This document shows, in pieces, positions 8,420 through 17,997 of a DNA stretch of 55,078 nt. How positions within the stretch are numbered: position 1 is the first letter of the stretch; every line of letters begins with the position of its first letter. A model generated the notes under the pieces. That model did no database searches and was not told where the DNA came from. It saw nothing but the letters and a program-made list of their open reading frames with translations. Source of the DNA: an uncultured Lachnospiraceae bacterium. Its GTDB lineage: Bacteria; Bacillota; Clostridia; Lachnospirales; Lachnospiraceae. The DNA is taken from positions 1-55,078 of the forward strand of contig USGM01000008.1 of the NCBI GenBank assembly GCA_900554205.1. Direction: 5' to 3'. A program made the position numbers and the translations under genes.

Positions 8420-9865
8420 TTATTTCGTTGATGTGGGTCTCTGACCTAATGTGATCTCGAGATCGTAGGCTGTGTACTCACCGTTCTCGGCACGCTTGAT
8501 GGTGACAGTTGCTGTCTCACCTGCTCTGAAATACTGCAAGGTACTCTGCAGATCGGAAGAACTGCTGATCCGCTTGCCGTCAAACTTCACGATGATGTCG
8601 CCCTTTCTGATGCCTGCTGCCTCAGCCGCGCTGCCCTCTGCAACCTCTCTGACAAAGACACCCTTCGGCATACCGTAAGCATTTGCAATTTCATCTGTGA
8701 CTGCCTGCATCGTGATGCCCATGTAACCGATCTCATCCTCGGCAACCTTCTCCGTTCTGGTCTGGCGCTGCATCAGCTCGGAAATGATGGGGCTTGCCGC
8801 ATTGATAGGGATTGCATAACCCATGCCCTCGACTGTGCTGCCGTCAATCTTTGCCGCGTTGATACCGATGACCTCGCCGTTGATGTTCAGCAGTGCGCCG
8901 CCGGAGTTGCCGTGGTTAATTGCCGCATTGGTCTGGATATAAGTGCCTGTGGAGCCGTCCTCGGTCGTCATTTCTCTGTTCAGGGCGCTGATGATACCAT
9001 TGGTTACGGACTGTCCGTAGCCGAGTGCATTGCCGATTGCCACAACGGGCTCGCCGAGCTTTAAGCTATCGCTGTCACCCATCTTTGCAACCGTGATTGC
9101 ATTCAGGGTATCCTCGGTAAGGCTGGAAATCGGAACTGCGACCACCGCAAGATCCATGTCCGCATCTGTTCCCTTTACAACTGCCTCCGCCGTTGACTCG
9201 TCAATAAAGGTAATCTCGAGGCTGTCGGCGTTCTCAACCACATGGTTGTTGGTCGCAATCAGAAGCTCATCGTCCGTCTCGCCGATAATGATACCTGAGC
9301 CGCTCGCCACACCCGGCTGGCTGTAGGTCTGACCCCAGAGGTTCATGCCTGTGCTGGTATAGTTATTTACGATGGATACCATGGACGGCATCACCTCTTC
9401 TACCATGTCGGAAATATCATCCTGTACATAGGTAACGTGGCTTGTCGTCGTGTTGTTCTCACTCGGAAGCGTCACGACATTTCCCGGCAGCTCCGTGGCG
9501 GAAACTGCGGCGTTGTCAGTCTTTGTCAACTGTCCTGCGCCAAAGTGGACTGCATAGAAGCCAAGTCCGGCAAAGAGTCCGAAGCAAAGCCCGAGGCTGA
9601 CGCTCAGCACGAATTTCTTAGGTGTGCTCATCGCGGTATGCCCCGATGCCTTCTGCGCCTTTCTGGCTGCCTTCGCTGCCTTCTTTGCCGCTTTGGCGGC
9701 ATTCCTGTCATAGCTTCCCGTCTGCTTCTTCAGCTCCTCCGCCGAGTAGGCTGTGTAGTCAAAGTAGGTGTTCGCTGTGTTGTTGCCGGTGGAACCACTG
9801 TTTACCGAGCTGTCTCCCTGCTGGGACGCTCCGTTCTTTTCGGAATAGATTTCATTTTCGTACAT
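8420..9865 (-). CDS. HtrA/DegP-like membrane-anchored serine protease with PDZ domain
   Basis: A 481-residue S1C protease of the HtrA type, involved in envelope protein quality control. The order is: cytoplasmic N-terminus with an Ala/Lys-rich run at about 55-75, one transmembrane helix (about 84-108), protease domain, and one C-terminal PDZ domain (about 370-470; GVFVREVAEGSAAEAAGIRKGD region). The catalytic triad is visible: His in ATNNHVVENA, Asp in DADMDLAVV, Ser in NHGNSGGALLN. The ATG at 9865 has AGAGGT 8 bases upstream; a longer in-frame start at 9907 has no good site. It lies 133 bases after glmS in the same direction, with a terminator after it. It is likely an outward-facing stress protease. 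Confidence 0.95.
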   Translation of the reverse strand: MYENEIYSEKNGASQQGDSSVNSGSTGNNTANTYFDYTAYSAEELKKQTGSYDRNAAKAAKKAAKAARKAQKASGHTAMSTPKKFVLSVSLGLCFGLFAGLGFYAVHFGAGQLTKTDNAAVSATELPGNVVTLPSENNTTTSHVTYVQDDISDMVEEVMPSMVSIVNNYTSTGMNLWGQTYSQPGVASGSGIIIGETDDELLIATNNHVVENADSLEITFIDESTAEAVVKGTDADMDLAVVAVPISSLTEDTLNAITVAKMGDSDSLKLGEPVVAIGNALGYGQSVTNGIISALNREMTTEDGSTGTYIQTNAAINHGNSGGALLNINGEVIGINAAKIDGSTVEGMGYAIPINAASPIISELMQRQTRTEKVAEDEIGYMGITMQAVTDEIANAYGMPKGVFVREVAEGSAAEAAGIRKGDIIVKFDGKRISSSSDLQSTLQYFRAGETATVTIKRAENGEYTAYDLEITLGQRPTSTK

Positions 9866-9998
9866 AACAGTTACCTCTTTTCTATCTGGAAACATTTTGT
9901 TGTTCATTGTTTCTCTGTATCTTTATGTACCTTAGTATATCCGGCATTTGTGACGGAATTGTGTTTCGATTATGAAGCATTTATGAAATCAAAAATCT

Positions 9999-11825
9999 CT
10001 ATTCTACCGTAACCGACTTTGCAAGATTTCTCGGCTTATCCACGTCGCATCCCCTGCCGACAGCCACATAGTACGCAAACAGCTGCAACGGAACAATCGC
10101 CAGAGAATTTGTAAAATACGAATTCGTCTCCGGGATGTAGAGCACATAATCGGAAACTCTTTCGATCTCCTTATTGCCCTCGTTTGTCACTGCCATAACG
10201 AACGCGCCGCGCGCCTTTACCTCGACAATGTTGCTGACCGTCTTCTGGAACAGCGCAGGCTGGGTAGCGAGCGCCACCACCAGCGTTCCCTCCTCGATCA
10301 GGGAGATGGTTCCGTGCTTCAGTTCACCGGCTGCATATGCCTCCGAATGAATATAGGAAATTTCCTTTAGCTTCAGGGAGCCTTCCAGTGAAATCGCGTA
10401 GTCGATGCCTCTTCCGATGAAGAAAATATCGCGTGCGCCAAGGTATCTGTTCGCAAAATGCTGGATCTTCTCCTTCTGTCCCAGAAGCAGCTCAATCTGA
10501 TCCGGCAGACGTTGCAGATCTGTCAGCAGCTCACCGAAACGCACATCGTCAATGCTTCCGCGCGCCTTCGCCATCTTCATTGCAAGCATATAGAGGGAAA
10601 CCAGCTGTGCACTATAGGCCTTTGTCGTCGCCACGGCAATCTCCGGTCCCGCCCATGTATACATACAGGCATCCGCCTCTCTCGCAATGGAGCTTCCGAC
10701 AACATTGACGATTGCAAGCACCTTAAAGCCTCTCGCCTTTGCCTCTCTGAGCGCCGCCAGCGTATCTGCGGTCTCCCCGGACTGGCTGATCACGATGACC
10801 ATGCCGCCTTCCTCGAGGATAGGGTCACGGTATCGGAACTCACTCGCCACATCCACCTCGACCGGAATCCTCGCCAATCCCTCGAAGACATATTTTCCGG
10901 TGACACCGGTGTGATAAGCGGAACCGCATGCAACGATGTGTATCTTCTTCACTGCCCTCAGTTCCTCATCCGTCATGTTCAGTTCTTCAATCACAAGATC
11001 GTTGTCCTTAATCCTCGGAGAAATCGTGTCGGTAATGGTCTTCGGCTGCTCGTAGATTTCCTTGAGCATGAAGTGCTCATAGCCCGCCTTCTCCGCCGCT
11101 TCGGCATCCCAGTCAATCATGACCGGTTCCTTCACCACTTCTTCCTCATCCACGGAGAAGAAACGCAGCCCGTCTCTGCGCAGAGCCGCAACCTCCTGAT
11201 TTTCCATATAATATACCTTCCGGGTATATTTCAGGATTGCCGGAACATCCGATGCGATAAATGAGCCCTCGTCATTGCTGCCGACAATGAGCGGACTGTC
11301 CTTTCTGGCCGCATAGATTTCCTCCGGCTGGTCGGCAAACAGGATGCCCAGCGCATAGGAGCCTTCCACACGGTGAAGCACCTTTGTGATCGCCTGCAAC
11401 GGATTTCCCTTATAATAGTAGTCCAGCAGGTGAGCCAGCACCTCTGTGTCCGTCTCCGATGCGAACTGGTAGCCCTTCTCAAGCAGCATCTTCTTGAGCG
11501 TCATATAATTTTCAATGATTCCGTTATGCACCACCGCAATCGTACCCGCGGCATTGGTGTGAGGGTGCGCATTCAGATTGCTCGGTGCGCCGTGCGTCGC
11601 CCATCTGGTATGTCCGATACCGGAGGTTCCCGGCATTGTCTCTCCGCCCTTTGTCAGATTCTCGAGCACCTTAAGTCTGCCGATCGCCTTCTCTGTCAGA
11701 ATCTTTGCGCCGTCAAACACTGCCATGCCCGCCGAGTCATATCCTCTGTACTCCAGCTTTGACAGTCCGTCCAGAATGATGGGTGCCGCCTGTCTGCTTC
11801 CGATATAGCCTACTATTCCACACAT
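9999..11825 (-). CDS. glmS: Glutamine--fructose-6-phosphate aminotransferase (isomerizing)
   Basis: A 608-residue GlmS, full family length, making glucosamine-6-phosphate from fructose-6-phosphate and glutamine, the entry to UDP-GlcNAc for peptidoglycan and glycans. It starts MCGIVGYIG, so the N-terminal nucleophile Cys is present after Met removal; this fixes the start at 11825. The glutaminase part has GHTRWATHG and the SETDTEV block. Two SIS domains follow (CGSAYHTG and SQSGETADT), and the protein ends KSVTVE, the conserved C-terminus that closes the active site. The upstream gap is only 49 bases after a glycosyltransferase gene, so there is no room for a glmS ribozyme. Pseudaminic acid synthesis downstream of UDP-GlcNAc would draw on its product. 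Confidence 0.98.
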   Translation of the reverse strand: MCGIVGYIGSRQAAPIILDGLSKLEYRGYDSAGMAVFDGAKILTEKAIGRLKVLENLTKGGETMPGTSGIGHTRWATHGAPSNLNAHPHTNAAGTIAVVHNGIIENYMTLKKMLLEKGYQFASETDTEVLAHLLDYYYKGNPLQAITKVLHRVEGSYALGILFADQPEEIYAARKDSPLIVGSNDEGSFIASDVPAILKYTRKVYYMENQEVAALRRDGLRFFSVDEEEVVKEPVMIDWDAEAAEKAGYEHFMLKEIYEQPKTITDTISPRIKDNDLVIEELNMTDEELRAVKKIHIVACGSAYHTGVTGKYVFEGLARIPVEVDVASEFRYRDPILEEGGMVIVISQSGETADTLAALREAKARGFKVLAIVNVVGSSIAREADACMYTWAGPEIAVATTKAYSAQLVSLYMLAMKMAKARGSIDDVRFGELLTDLQRLPDQIELLLGQKEKIQHFANRYLGARDIFFIGRGIDYAISLEGSLKLKEISYIHSEAYAAGELKHGTISLIEEGTLVVALATQPALFQKTVSNIVEVKARGAFVMAVTNEGNKEIERVSDYVLYIPETNSYFTNSLAIVPLQLFAYYVAVGRGCDVDKPRNLAKSVTVE

Positions 11826-11874
11826 ATTGATCACCATGCCTTTCCGTAACCTGCAATCCTTGCTTCGCAGGCTC

Positions 11875-12795
11875 TTATTTCCAGTATTCTCTGTTCATTG
11901 TAATTTTCATTACCCATTTCTTTGGCAGTTTCTTATAATGTTTGCCCATAAGATAGCCCGCATACTTAAAGCCGCATTGTACACAGAAGCCGGGAAAAAG
12001 ATACAGCTTCTTTTTCGCCTTTAAAGACTGATAGGTCACCTGCACCAGCTTTCTCCCCTCCGCCTCGGATGGCACGCCCGCAAAGACCTCCGGGTGATCT
12101 GCCTGTGAGACCCCGAGGTCAAAGTTGCGTCTCAGCTGCTGCATATTTGTGTAGTTATGGGAATGTATCACGCGCGCATCCGCCTCATAGGCGATCCCAT
12201 ATCCTGCTCTGACCGCACCCGCCGCGTAGATCATATCCTCATTAAATATGGTATGGCGTATAAAGCCTCCCAATTCCTCATAAATGTCCCTGCGATAAGC
12301 TGCGCAGACATTCGAGCAGAAAAAGGTCTTGATTCCGAGCGTGCCGATGTCATCCGCCGTCTTGATACAGGATGTCGCAGGATAATTAAAGAACCTTGAA
12401 ATCCTCTCTGCCTCACGGCAGCCGACAGCCGGGAGCTGGCGGGCATATGCCACTGCCACACTTCCGTGCAGGTTTTCCGTCAACCTCTCGATCAGATACC
12501 TGTCCGCGGGCATGGCATCCTGTGTCATGGTGACAAAAACCTCCGCATCGGAATATTGCACACCCCTGTGTCTGGTTCCGCCGTGGTCAAACTCCAGCTT
12601 TGAGAGATGATGAACCTCAACATTGGGGTAGTTTCTGGTGAAATCCGTCCCGTACACCAGCTGTTCAAAATATTTTTCCTCGGTATTCATCAGTATGACC
12701 TTCTGAACAGGTTCTGTCTGCTTCTTCAGTCTGTCCAACAGCTCAAACAGTTCCCTCCCCGGCTTATACACGGGAATTATCACATCAATCTTCAA
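11875..12795 (-). CDS. Glycosyltransferase family 2, rhamnosyltransferase-like
   Basis: A cytoplasmic GT-A enzyme of about 306 residues. It begins LKIDVIIPVYKPG with the family 2 nucleotide-binding strand, has FVTMTQDAMPA as the DxD-type metal region, the HGGTRHRG segment, and FNEDMIYA as the likely catalytic acidic motif. These fit the rhamnosyltransferase branch (RfbF/RfbN-like), so dTDP-rhamnose from rfbA/B/C would be a natural donor. I place the start at a TTG at 12795, with GGGAGG 6 bases upstream. The only longer ATG starts lie inside the terminator or promoter just upstream (12838-12895), which makes them unlikely. It is followed 49 bases later by glmS. Acceptor unknown. Confidence 0.85.
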   Translation of the reverse strand: MKIDVIIPVYKPGRELFELLDRLKKQTEPVQKVILMNTEEKYFEQLVYGTDFTRNYPNVEVHHLSKLEFDHGGTRHRGVQYSDAEVFVTMTQDAMPADRYLIERLTENLHGSVAVAYARQLPAVGCREAERISRFFNYPATSCIKTADDIGTLGIKTFFCSNVCAAYRRDIYEELGGFIRHTIFNEDMIYAAGAVRAGYGIAYEADARVIHSHNYTNMQQLRRNFDLGVSQADHPEVFAGVPSEAEGRKLVQVTYQSLKAKKKLYLFPGFCVQCGFKYAGYLMGKHYKKLPKKWVMKITMNREYWK

Positions 12796-12837
12796 CTTCT
12801 GCCTCCCTGTCACTGTCCGCGATCTGCGCACTTTTCC

Positions 12838-12866
12838 ATTATAGCCGAAGAGCATTACTTTTACAA
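12838..12866 (-). promoter_or_regulatory. SigA-type promoter of the glycosyltransferase-glmS unit
   Basis: Minus-strand TTGTAA (complement at 12861-12866), a 17-base spacer and a perfect TATAAT (12838-12843). It lies directly after the T-run of the upstream terminator and about 43 bases before the chosen TTG start at 12795, which supports that start. Confidence 0.82.
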
Positions 12867-12867
12867 G

Positions 12868-12895
12868 AAAAAGGGAAGCATTCAAGCTTCCCTTT
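12868..12895 (-). terminator. Rho-independent terminator after the LCP gene
   Basis: A perfect 10-base-pair stem (AAAGGGAAGC at 12870-12879 with GCTTCCCTTT at 12886-12895) and a 6-base loop are followed in the minus-strand reading by five T. It lies 11 bases after the LCP stop codon. Confidence 0.9.
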
Positions 12896-12906
12896 AAGCT
12901 CTTTTA

Positions 12907-14109
12907 CTATTGTCCAAGATACTGTGCGGTATCCTTTTTGATCTTCTCGCTGCACTCTACCACCGTGGAGGTAACCTGATATTCCTCATCTTCAAACAGG
13001 AACTGATGCAGCCACTCTACATTCGATACCAGATCCTGCGGTACAATACAGTTTCCGCTCGCCCCGATATTTCCCGTTGTCAGCTGCTCCAGCTGCGGGA
13101 AGCCGGCCTCTTCGGCAATTCGGTAATCAGCGATCTTGCCGAGCAGCTCCAGCATATCCTTCTGATCCAGACTTGTGTAGACCTGCTTTACAACCTTGTT
13201 GAAAACATCTGTCAGGGACTTAAGATCCGCCTTCTTCGCCTGATCCTGAATCGCCTTGAGAACCGTGCGCTGTCTTTCGGTACGCTTATAGTCGTTTCCG
13301 ACATAACGGATACGGCAGTATGCTGTCGCCTGAAGTCCGTTCAGAAGCTGGTAGCCCGCTTCCGTCACGGGTGTATAATCTGACGACTTTACTACCTCAA
13401 AATCCTTCTCGCTGACTGTATAATCATCCAGCTTCACGCCATATTTCCACTGAGCCACAATACTTCTCTGGTAGTTATTCAGGTGTACGATTTCATTCTC
13501 CTTTACTTCGACATAGATGCCGCCAAGCCCATCGATGACATCCATCAGGGCATTGTAGCCAACCGTTACAAAGTTTTCAATATCCAGATCAAGGTTCATG
13601 TTCAGCATCTTGATCGCCTGCTGCGGTCCGCCCTTGGCATAAGCTGCATTACATTTGGTATAGGTATCGGTGCCGATATTCAGATAGGTGTCACGGTATA
13701 CGCTGACCAGCTTGATATCCCCGGTGTCCATGTTAATGCTGGCAATCATAATGGTATCTGTTCGGCTGTTCTTCTCGATCTGCTTCTCATTCGTTGCATC
13801 CACACCGAACAGGGCGATGTTCATGTATCCCAGCATGGCACTCTCGCCTTCGTCCTTCGCCTGCTGGATCTCAGAGGGAACCACTTCTGACGGGTCAATC
13901 ACCGTAAACTTCGGTCCTTCATTAGAAACGTTCATAACCACATAAAGTACTCCCAGCATGATCAGAATGATCACGATCTCAATTGCAAAAATAATGATCC
14001 GGCGCTTTTTCTTGCGCTTCTGCAACGCCGCTCTTGCTCTCGCCGAATTGGCACTTCCGCTTCTTGCCGCGCCACCTGTTCCGTTTGTACGTCTCTGATT
14101 TGTTGCCAT
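12907..14109 (-). CDS. LytR-CpsA-Psr (LCP) family glycopolymer ligase
   Basis: A 400-residue LCP protein. LCP enzymes transfer polyprenyl-diphosphate-linked wall teichoic acid, capsule or rhamnan chains onto peptidoglycan outside the membrane. Layout: basic cytoplasmic tail (1-35, with KRKKKRR), one transmembrane helix (about 36-58), then the LCP domain from about residue 95 with RTDTIMIASIN, the arginine of YRDTYL, NAAYAKGG, DGLGGI and the RIRYVGNDYKRTERQR arginine cluster that binds the diphosphate. The start at 14109 has AAGGAG about 9 bases upstream. It lies 15 bases after the sugar-phosphate transferase gene and is followed by a terminator, so it is the last gene of the unit that starts the chain. 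It probably attaches the polymer made here. Confidence 0.95.
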   Translation of the reverse strand: MATNQRRTNGTGGAARSGSANSARARAALQKRKKKRRIIIFAIEIVIILIMLGVLYVVMNVSNEGPKFTVIDPSEVVPSEIQQAKDEGESAMLGYMNIALFGVDATNEKQIEKNSRTDTIMIASINMDTGDIKLVSVYRDTYLNIGTDTYTKCNAAYAKGGPQQAIKMLNMNLDLDIENFVTVGYNALMDVIDGLGGIYVEVKENEIVHLNNYQRSIVAQWKYGVKLDDYTVSEKDFEVVKSSDYTPVTEAGYQLLNGLQATAYCRIRYVGNDYKRTERQRTVLKAIQDQAKKADLKSLTDVFNKVVKQVYTSLDQKDMLELLGKIADYRIAEEAGFPQLEQLTTGNIGASGNCIVPQDLVSNVEWLHQFLFEDEEYQVTSTVVECSEKIKKDTAQYLGQ

Positions 14110-14124
14110 AACACCTTCTCCTTA

Positions 14125-15531
14125 TTAGTAAGCATTCTTATTGATAAATCCGGTAAAAAACGTCATAAAAATAATCTTTATATCAAACCATACCGTCCAG
14201 TTCTCGATATAATAAATGTCATATTCGATCCGCTTTCTGATGGAGGTATCTCCGCGAAGACCGTTCACCTGTGCCCAGCCGGTGAGACCCGGTCGAACCT
14301 GATGCTTCACCATATACCGGGGAATCTCTTCCTTGAACTTCTCCACAAACAGCGGCCGCTCCGGTCTCGGCCCCACAAGGCTCATATCGCCCTTCAATAT
14401 ATTGAAAAGCTGCGGCAGTTCATCAATACTTGTCTTCCGCAGGAATTTTCCCACCTTGGTCACTCTGGGATCATTCCGCACTGTCCATGCCTTCTTCTCC
14501 TCGCCCGGCTGCTGCAGCTCCATGCTGCGGAATTTGTACATCCGGAACGGTTTATTATGAAGCCCGACACGCTCCTGCCTGAAAATAATTGGTCCGGGAC
14601 TGGAAATTTTCACCAGTATAGCGGAAATCAGCATGATCGGGGATGTGATAATAATTCCGGCCAGTGAGCCGACAATATCCATCGCCCGCTTGATAATCAT
14701 ATTTCCCGTATTTGACAGCGGTACATACCGGATGTTAATCACCGGCAGTCCCATCAGATCCTCCGTGTAGGGTCTGCTCGGGAAAAGGCTGTTGTAATCC
14801 GGGATAAATTTTGTATGCACACCCGATTTTTCGCAGACGCTGACAATAGATTCCAGATTGTCATAATCCTGAAGCGGAAGTGTAATGGCGATCTCATCCA
14901 GTTTATTCTCGGGGAGAATAATATCCAGATTTCCGAGTGTTCCAAGAACCTTTACTCCCTTGTACATCGTGCCAGCCGGAATATTGTTGTCAAGGATTCC
15001 CATTGCCACATAGCCCCACTGCGGATTGTCCGCAAGCCGGTCAATATATTCCTCAGCCGCCCTCGAATACCCGACAAGAAGGATATGCTTCAGGTTATAT
15101 CCCTTCTTTCGGATCGTCCTGAGACCTTTTCTCAATGCAATCCGAAAGCAGGAGGTAATCAATATGTTGAACACATAAAAAAACGCCATCACCGACCGGG
15201 ACACATAGAATTCCCTGAGGATCATGAATAAAAGAATAATTAACGCAATGATGCCGATCGTATTCGCCTTGATAATGTCAAAGATCTCAAATCTGCGGCG
15301 TACCGTGCGCTTCGGCGCATAGGCACCGCAAAAATAATAAATAAACATATAGATCGGAACAATGAAGAGGAGAAGCCGCAGATAGTCCGTAGCCGGCAAG
15401 ACTCCGGGGCCCGGACCGTCATTCAGGACATAGAATTTAAAGAAATACGCAAGCATAAATGATGCGGCTACTATGACCGCATCAATCATTACCATTAATC
15501 GGTTGAATACTTTCTGATTGTCCTTTATCAT
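14125..15531 (-). CDS. Polyprenyl-phosphate sugar-1-phosphate transferase (chain initiation)
   Basis: A 468-residue WbaP/WcaJ-type initiating transferase, which puts the first sugar-1-phosphate on undecaprenyl phosphate. It has four N-terminal transmembrane helices, a Rossmann-like central domain (about 130-260; HILLVGYSRAAEEYI) and a C-terminal catalytic domain after a further membrane helix, with RQERVGLHNKPF, YKFRSM, the DELPQLFNILKGDMSLVGPRPE signature and RPGLTGWAQVNG. The start at 15531 has a GGGGC upstream; an ATG at 15573 would add 14 residues. It is 15 bases from the LCP gene. Which sugar (glucose, galactose or another) is loaded cannot be read from the sequence. Confidence 0.95.
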   Translation of the reverse strand: MIKDNQKVFNRLMVMIDAVIVAASFMLAYFFKFYVLNDGPGPGVLPATDYLRLLLFIVPIYMFIYYFCGAYAPKRTVRRRFEIFDIIKANTIGIIALIILLFMILREFYVSRSVMAFFYVFNILITSCFRIALRKGLRTIRKKGYNLKHILLVGYSRAAEEYIDRLADNPQWGYVAMGILDNNIPAGTMYKGVKVLGTLGNLDIILPENKLDEIAITLPLQDYDNLESIVSVCEKSGVHTKFIPDYNSLFPSRPYTEDLMGLPVINIRYVPLSNTGNMIIKRAMDIVGSLAGIIITSPIMLISAILVKISSPGPIIFRQERVGLHNKPFRMYKFRSMELQQPGEEKKAWTVRNDPRVTKVGKFLRKTSIDELPQLFNILKGDMSLVGPRPERPLFVEKFKEEIPRYMVKHQVRPGLTGWAQVNGLRGDTSIRKRIEYDIYYIENWTVWFDIKIIFMTFFTGFINKNAY

Positions 15532-15643
15532 AAATTGCCCCGCAGCCGACACCAGACAACGCTTTACCGCCATCCGATTCCGATTTATACTACTACTGAA
15601 ATGATTATACGGAAAACAACTTATGAAATTATGAAGCTAATTC

Positions 15644-16621
15644 TTAAATTTTCTTAAGAAATCGAAATACATTCAGGTAGAGCTGCCCCTGAATCGCAAA
15701 ATAATGCCCTAAATTTCTCAGTTGAAAGCGCACCTTATGCTTTCTTCCCGCCGGGGTGAAGGCCCGCGAAAAGCCCTTTGCAAGCCCGCGCAGATAAATC
15801 CGGCCCATACCCTTTTTACAGAAGAATAAAAATTTTGCAAAGAATCCGACAAGCAGGAACGGCAGATTGATAATCCATTGCAGGAGCGGCATATTTTTCC
15901 AGACAACGTAAACATTATTTGCGGATGCCAATGACGCCTTCCACTCATTATATCTGGAGCCGCTGGAGGCGCTGCCGTAGTGAATCACCTCCGCCCGGGG
16001 CTCATAATAGTTCCGGTAGCCGAAGATGCGGGCGCGGTACCCGACATCAATGTCCTCCATGTAGGCAAAATGCTCAACGTCGAACAGCCCGATTTTATCG
16101 AACACACTTCGGCGGTAGATTGCCGCACCGGCGCAGGCTGAGAAGACCTCACACGGGGTATGATACAGCTCCGACGGCTTCCCCTTTCCGCGTGAAAAAG
16201 CCCAGCCGAAGACACAATATCTGTCTCCTGCATCATCAATGAGCTCCGGTTTATCCCACATCAGCATTTTTGCGCTGACCGAAAATGCCTGCGGTCTTGC
16301 CTCTATCGCCTCGTACAGATATTTAATAAATTCTGTTTTAACTTTTGTGTCGTTATTCAAAAGGATAACATATTCCGACGCCGCCTTTTCAATGCCGACA
16401 TTGACCGCATAGCTGAAGCCGGTGTTCTCGGAAAGCGCCTCGATCCTGACCTCCGGGTAATTTTCTCTCACAAATTCCACGCTTCCGTCCGAGGACCCGT
16501 TATCCACCAGCACAACCTCATATTCCGGAGTGTCCGGTGTCTGTGCATATAAGGCTTGCAGGCATTCCTCCAGAAACCGGAGTCCGTTATAATTTGGAAT
16601 AACTACTGTTATTTCTGTCAT
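15644..16621 (-). CDS. Glycosyltransferase family 2, WbbL/rhamnosyltransferase-like
   Basis: A 325-residue GT2 enzyme starting MTEITVVIPNYNG. The metal/nucleotide motifs are VDNGSSDGS and LLNNDTKV, and YMEDIDVGYR is the likely catalytic acidic motif. The C-terminal part has a hydrophobic helix (about 245-270; PLLQWIINLPFLLVGFFAKF) followed by a basic tail, which suggests membrane association. The pattern is that of dTDP-rhamnose-using WbbL relatives, consistent with the rfb genes in the window. The gene is 19 bases after another GT2 gene and about 110 bases before the initiating transferase. It probably adds an early sugar to the chain. Acceptor unknown. Confidence 0.88.
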   Translation of the reverse strand: MTEITVVIPNYNGLRFLEECLQALYAQTPDTPEYEVVLVDNGSSDGSVEFVRENYPEVRIEALSENTGFSYAVNVGIEKAASEYVILLNNDTKVKTEFIKYLYEAIEARPQAFSVSAKMLMWDKPELIDDAGDRYCVFGWAFSRGKGKPSELYHTPCEVFSACAGAAIYRRSVFDKIGLFDVEHFAYMEDIDVGYRARIFGYRNYYEPRAEVIHYGSASSGSRYNEWKASLASANNVYVVWKNMPLLQWIINLPFLLVGFFAKFLFFCKKGMGRIYLRGLAKGFSRAFTPAGRKHKVRFQLRNLGHYFAIQGQLYLNVFRFLKKI

Positions 16622-16640
16622 CTCTGTCTCCTGACTTTCC

Positions 16641-17981
16641 TCAATACTCTGGCAGATATAAAAGCCTGTAGCCCTTTTCCCTCAATGCCCTGCACAGCCG
16701 GAGGCTGAGCTCTATGGGATTCTCCTGCGGCGGGATTGCTGCCGGGTCGAACTTTTCCGTTCCCGGAATCATGATATATTCCAGCCCTGTGACTTCCCGG
16801 AACAGTTCCCGCAGGGAAGCCCGCACCTCAAAATTCCGTATATCGAGCGCCAGCGCATCCTGCGGCAGCACGGCACGGTGCAGATAACCGCTATAGCTCG
16901 CAGGCAGTCCCTCGTAAAAAACCTTCCCCTCTTCCGTCATCCGCCCTCCGCAGATGCGGCCGTGCGAAACCAGTCTGCCGCCCACCGCACCGAGATCCTC
17001 ACTGACTCGCAGCGGGCTTCCCTCATAGCACAGTCTGTAGAAGCCGAGATGCTCTGTGGCAGCGACCTGCGCCTTCCAGTTCATAGCATCTGCAAATGCC
17101 TGAACCGCCTGCCCACCGGCATTGTACGCGTACATTTTGCTCGCCGGATTTTCTGCGGTCGAACCGCTGTGGCAGCGCCAGTGGTAAAGCACCTGCGGGA
17201 CATGGCCAATCGCATTCTCCCGATCCTTAAGCTCCGCGGCAGCGCGCAATACCAGATCATAATCCTGCGCCCCGTCATATTTCTTTCGGAACCCGAGCTT
17301 TTGGATCAGTTCTGTCCGCATAACCAAAAAATGACAGATGTAATTATTGCTCAGCAGGAGATCCAGATTGAAATCTTCCTTCCTGTTCGGTTCAAAAAAG
17401 GCTGTCATATCGCCGTTGCACTTATCCTCATCGGAATAGAGCATCCATGGTTCTCTGCCTGCTCTCCGCCCTTCCTCGATCCGCTTCGCCATCTCATAGA
17501 GCGCATCCGCTGTGAGCACATCATCATGGTCGAGAAGACCGACATAATCTCCCGTCACATGTGCAAGCGCCTGATTCGTATTCTCAGCGATTCCCGCATT
17601 CTGCCCAAGGCTGATATAGCGGATTCGCGTGTCGGTATATTCTGCCGCGATATTTCGGACGCTGTTGTCGCCGCTGGCATCTGCAAGCACCAGCTCCCAT
17701 TTTCCATAGCTCTGTGCAAGCAGCGCTTCCATAAGCTCCCGCAGGCAGTTCCCGGGCGTGCGGTATGCGGGAACGACAATGCTGAAGGTAACGGTATAAC
17801 CATGCTCTTCCGCCTGACGGCTCTGCAGCAGAAGCTTTTCCGCCGTGGGCGGAACCCATTCATACTCTTCCGTTCTCTTCCTGTCAAGTCTTTCCCTGAC
17901 AGCGGCACAGGTCTTCCTGATACCGTTTCGTCTCAGATAGCAGATTGTCTTCTTGATGCTCGCGCGATTGATTCTTTTCAT
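16641..17981 (-). CDS. Glycosyltransferase family 2 with degenerate second domain
   Basis: A 446-residue protein. Residues about 65-290 form a GT2 domain (FSIVVPAYRTPG, LDHDDVLT as the DxD, YSDEDKCN, GAQDYDLVLR). The rest (about 310-446) resembles the end of a second GT2 domain: LGAVGGRLVSHGRICGG and later EKGYRLLYLPEY line up in pattern with the tandem protein at 22438-24204. The N-terminal half of that second domain, including its donor-binding motif, is missing, so only the first domain should be active. The ATG at 17981 follows GGGGATAGA; a longer start at 18044 falls inside the hairpin upstream. The hairpin ends 17 bases before this start, leaving no room for a separate promoter. Confidence 0.85.
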   Translation of the reverse strand: MKRINRASIKKTICYLRRNGIRKTCAAVRERLDRKRTEEYEWVPPTAEKLLLQSRQAEEHGYTVTFSIVVPAYRTPGNCLRELMEALLAQSYGKWELVLADASGDNSVRNIAAEYTDTRIRYISLGQNAGIAENTNQALAHVTGDYVGLLDHDDVLTADALYEMAKRIEEGRRAGREPWMLYSDEDKCNGDMTAFFEPNRKEDFNLDLLLSNNYICHFLVMRTELIQKLGFRKKYDGAQDYDLVLRAAAELKDRENAIGHVPQVLYHWRCHSGSTAENPASKMYAYNAGGQAVQAFADAMNWKAQVAATEHLGFYRLCYEGSPLRVSEDLGAVGGRLVSHGRICGGRMTEEGKVFYEGLPASYSGYLHRAVLPQDALALDIRNFEVRASLRELFREVTGLEYIMIPGTEKFDPAAIPPQENPIELSLRLCRALREKGYRLLYLPEY

Positions 17982-17997
17982 TCTATCCCCACTTAGC

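Noticed and set aside
11826..11874. A glmS ribozyme upstream of glmS
   Set aside because: Only 49 bases separate glmS from the upstream gene, far too short for the ribozyme, and its core is not seen.
12796..12885. A longer N-terminus for the glycosyltransferase starting at 12885
   Set aside because: That ATG lies inside the upstream terminator hairpin and before the promoter, so it would not be in the mRNA.
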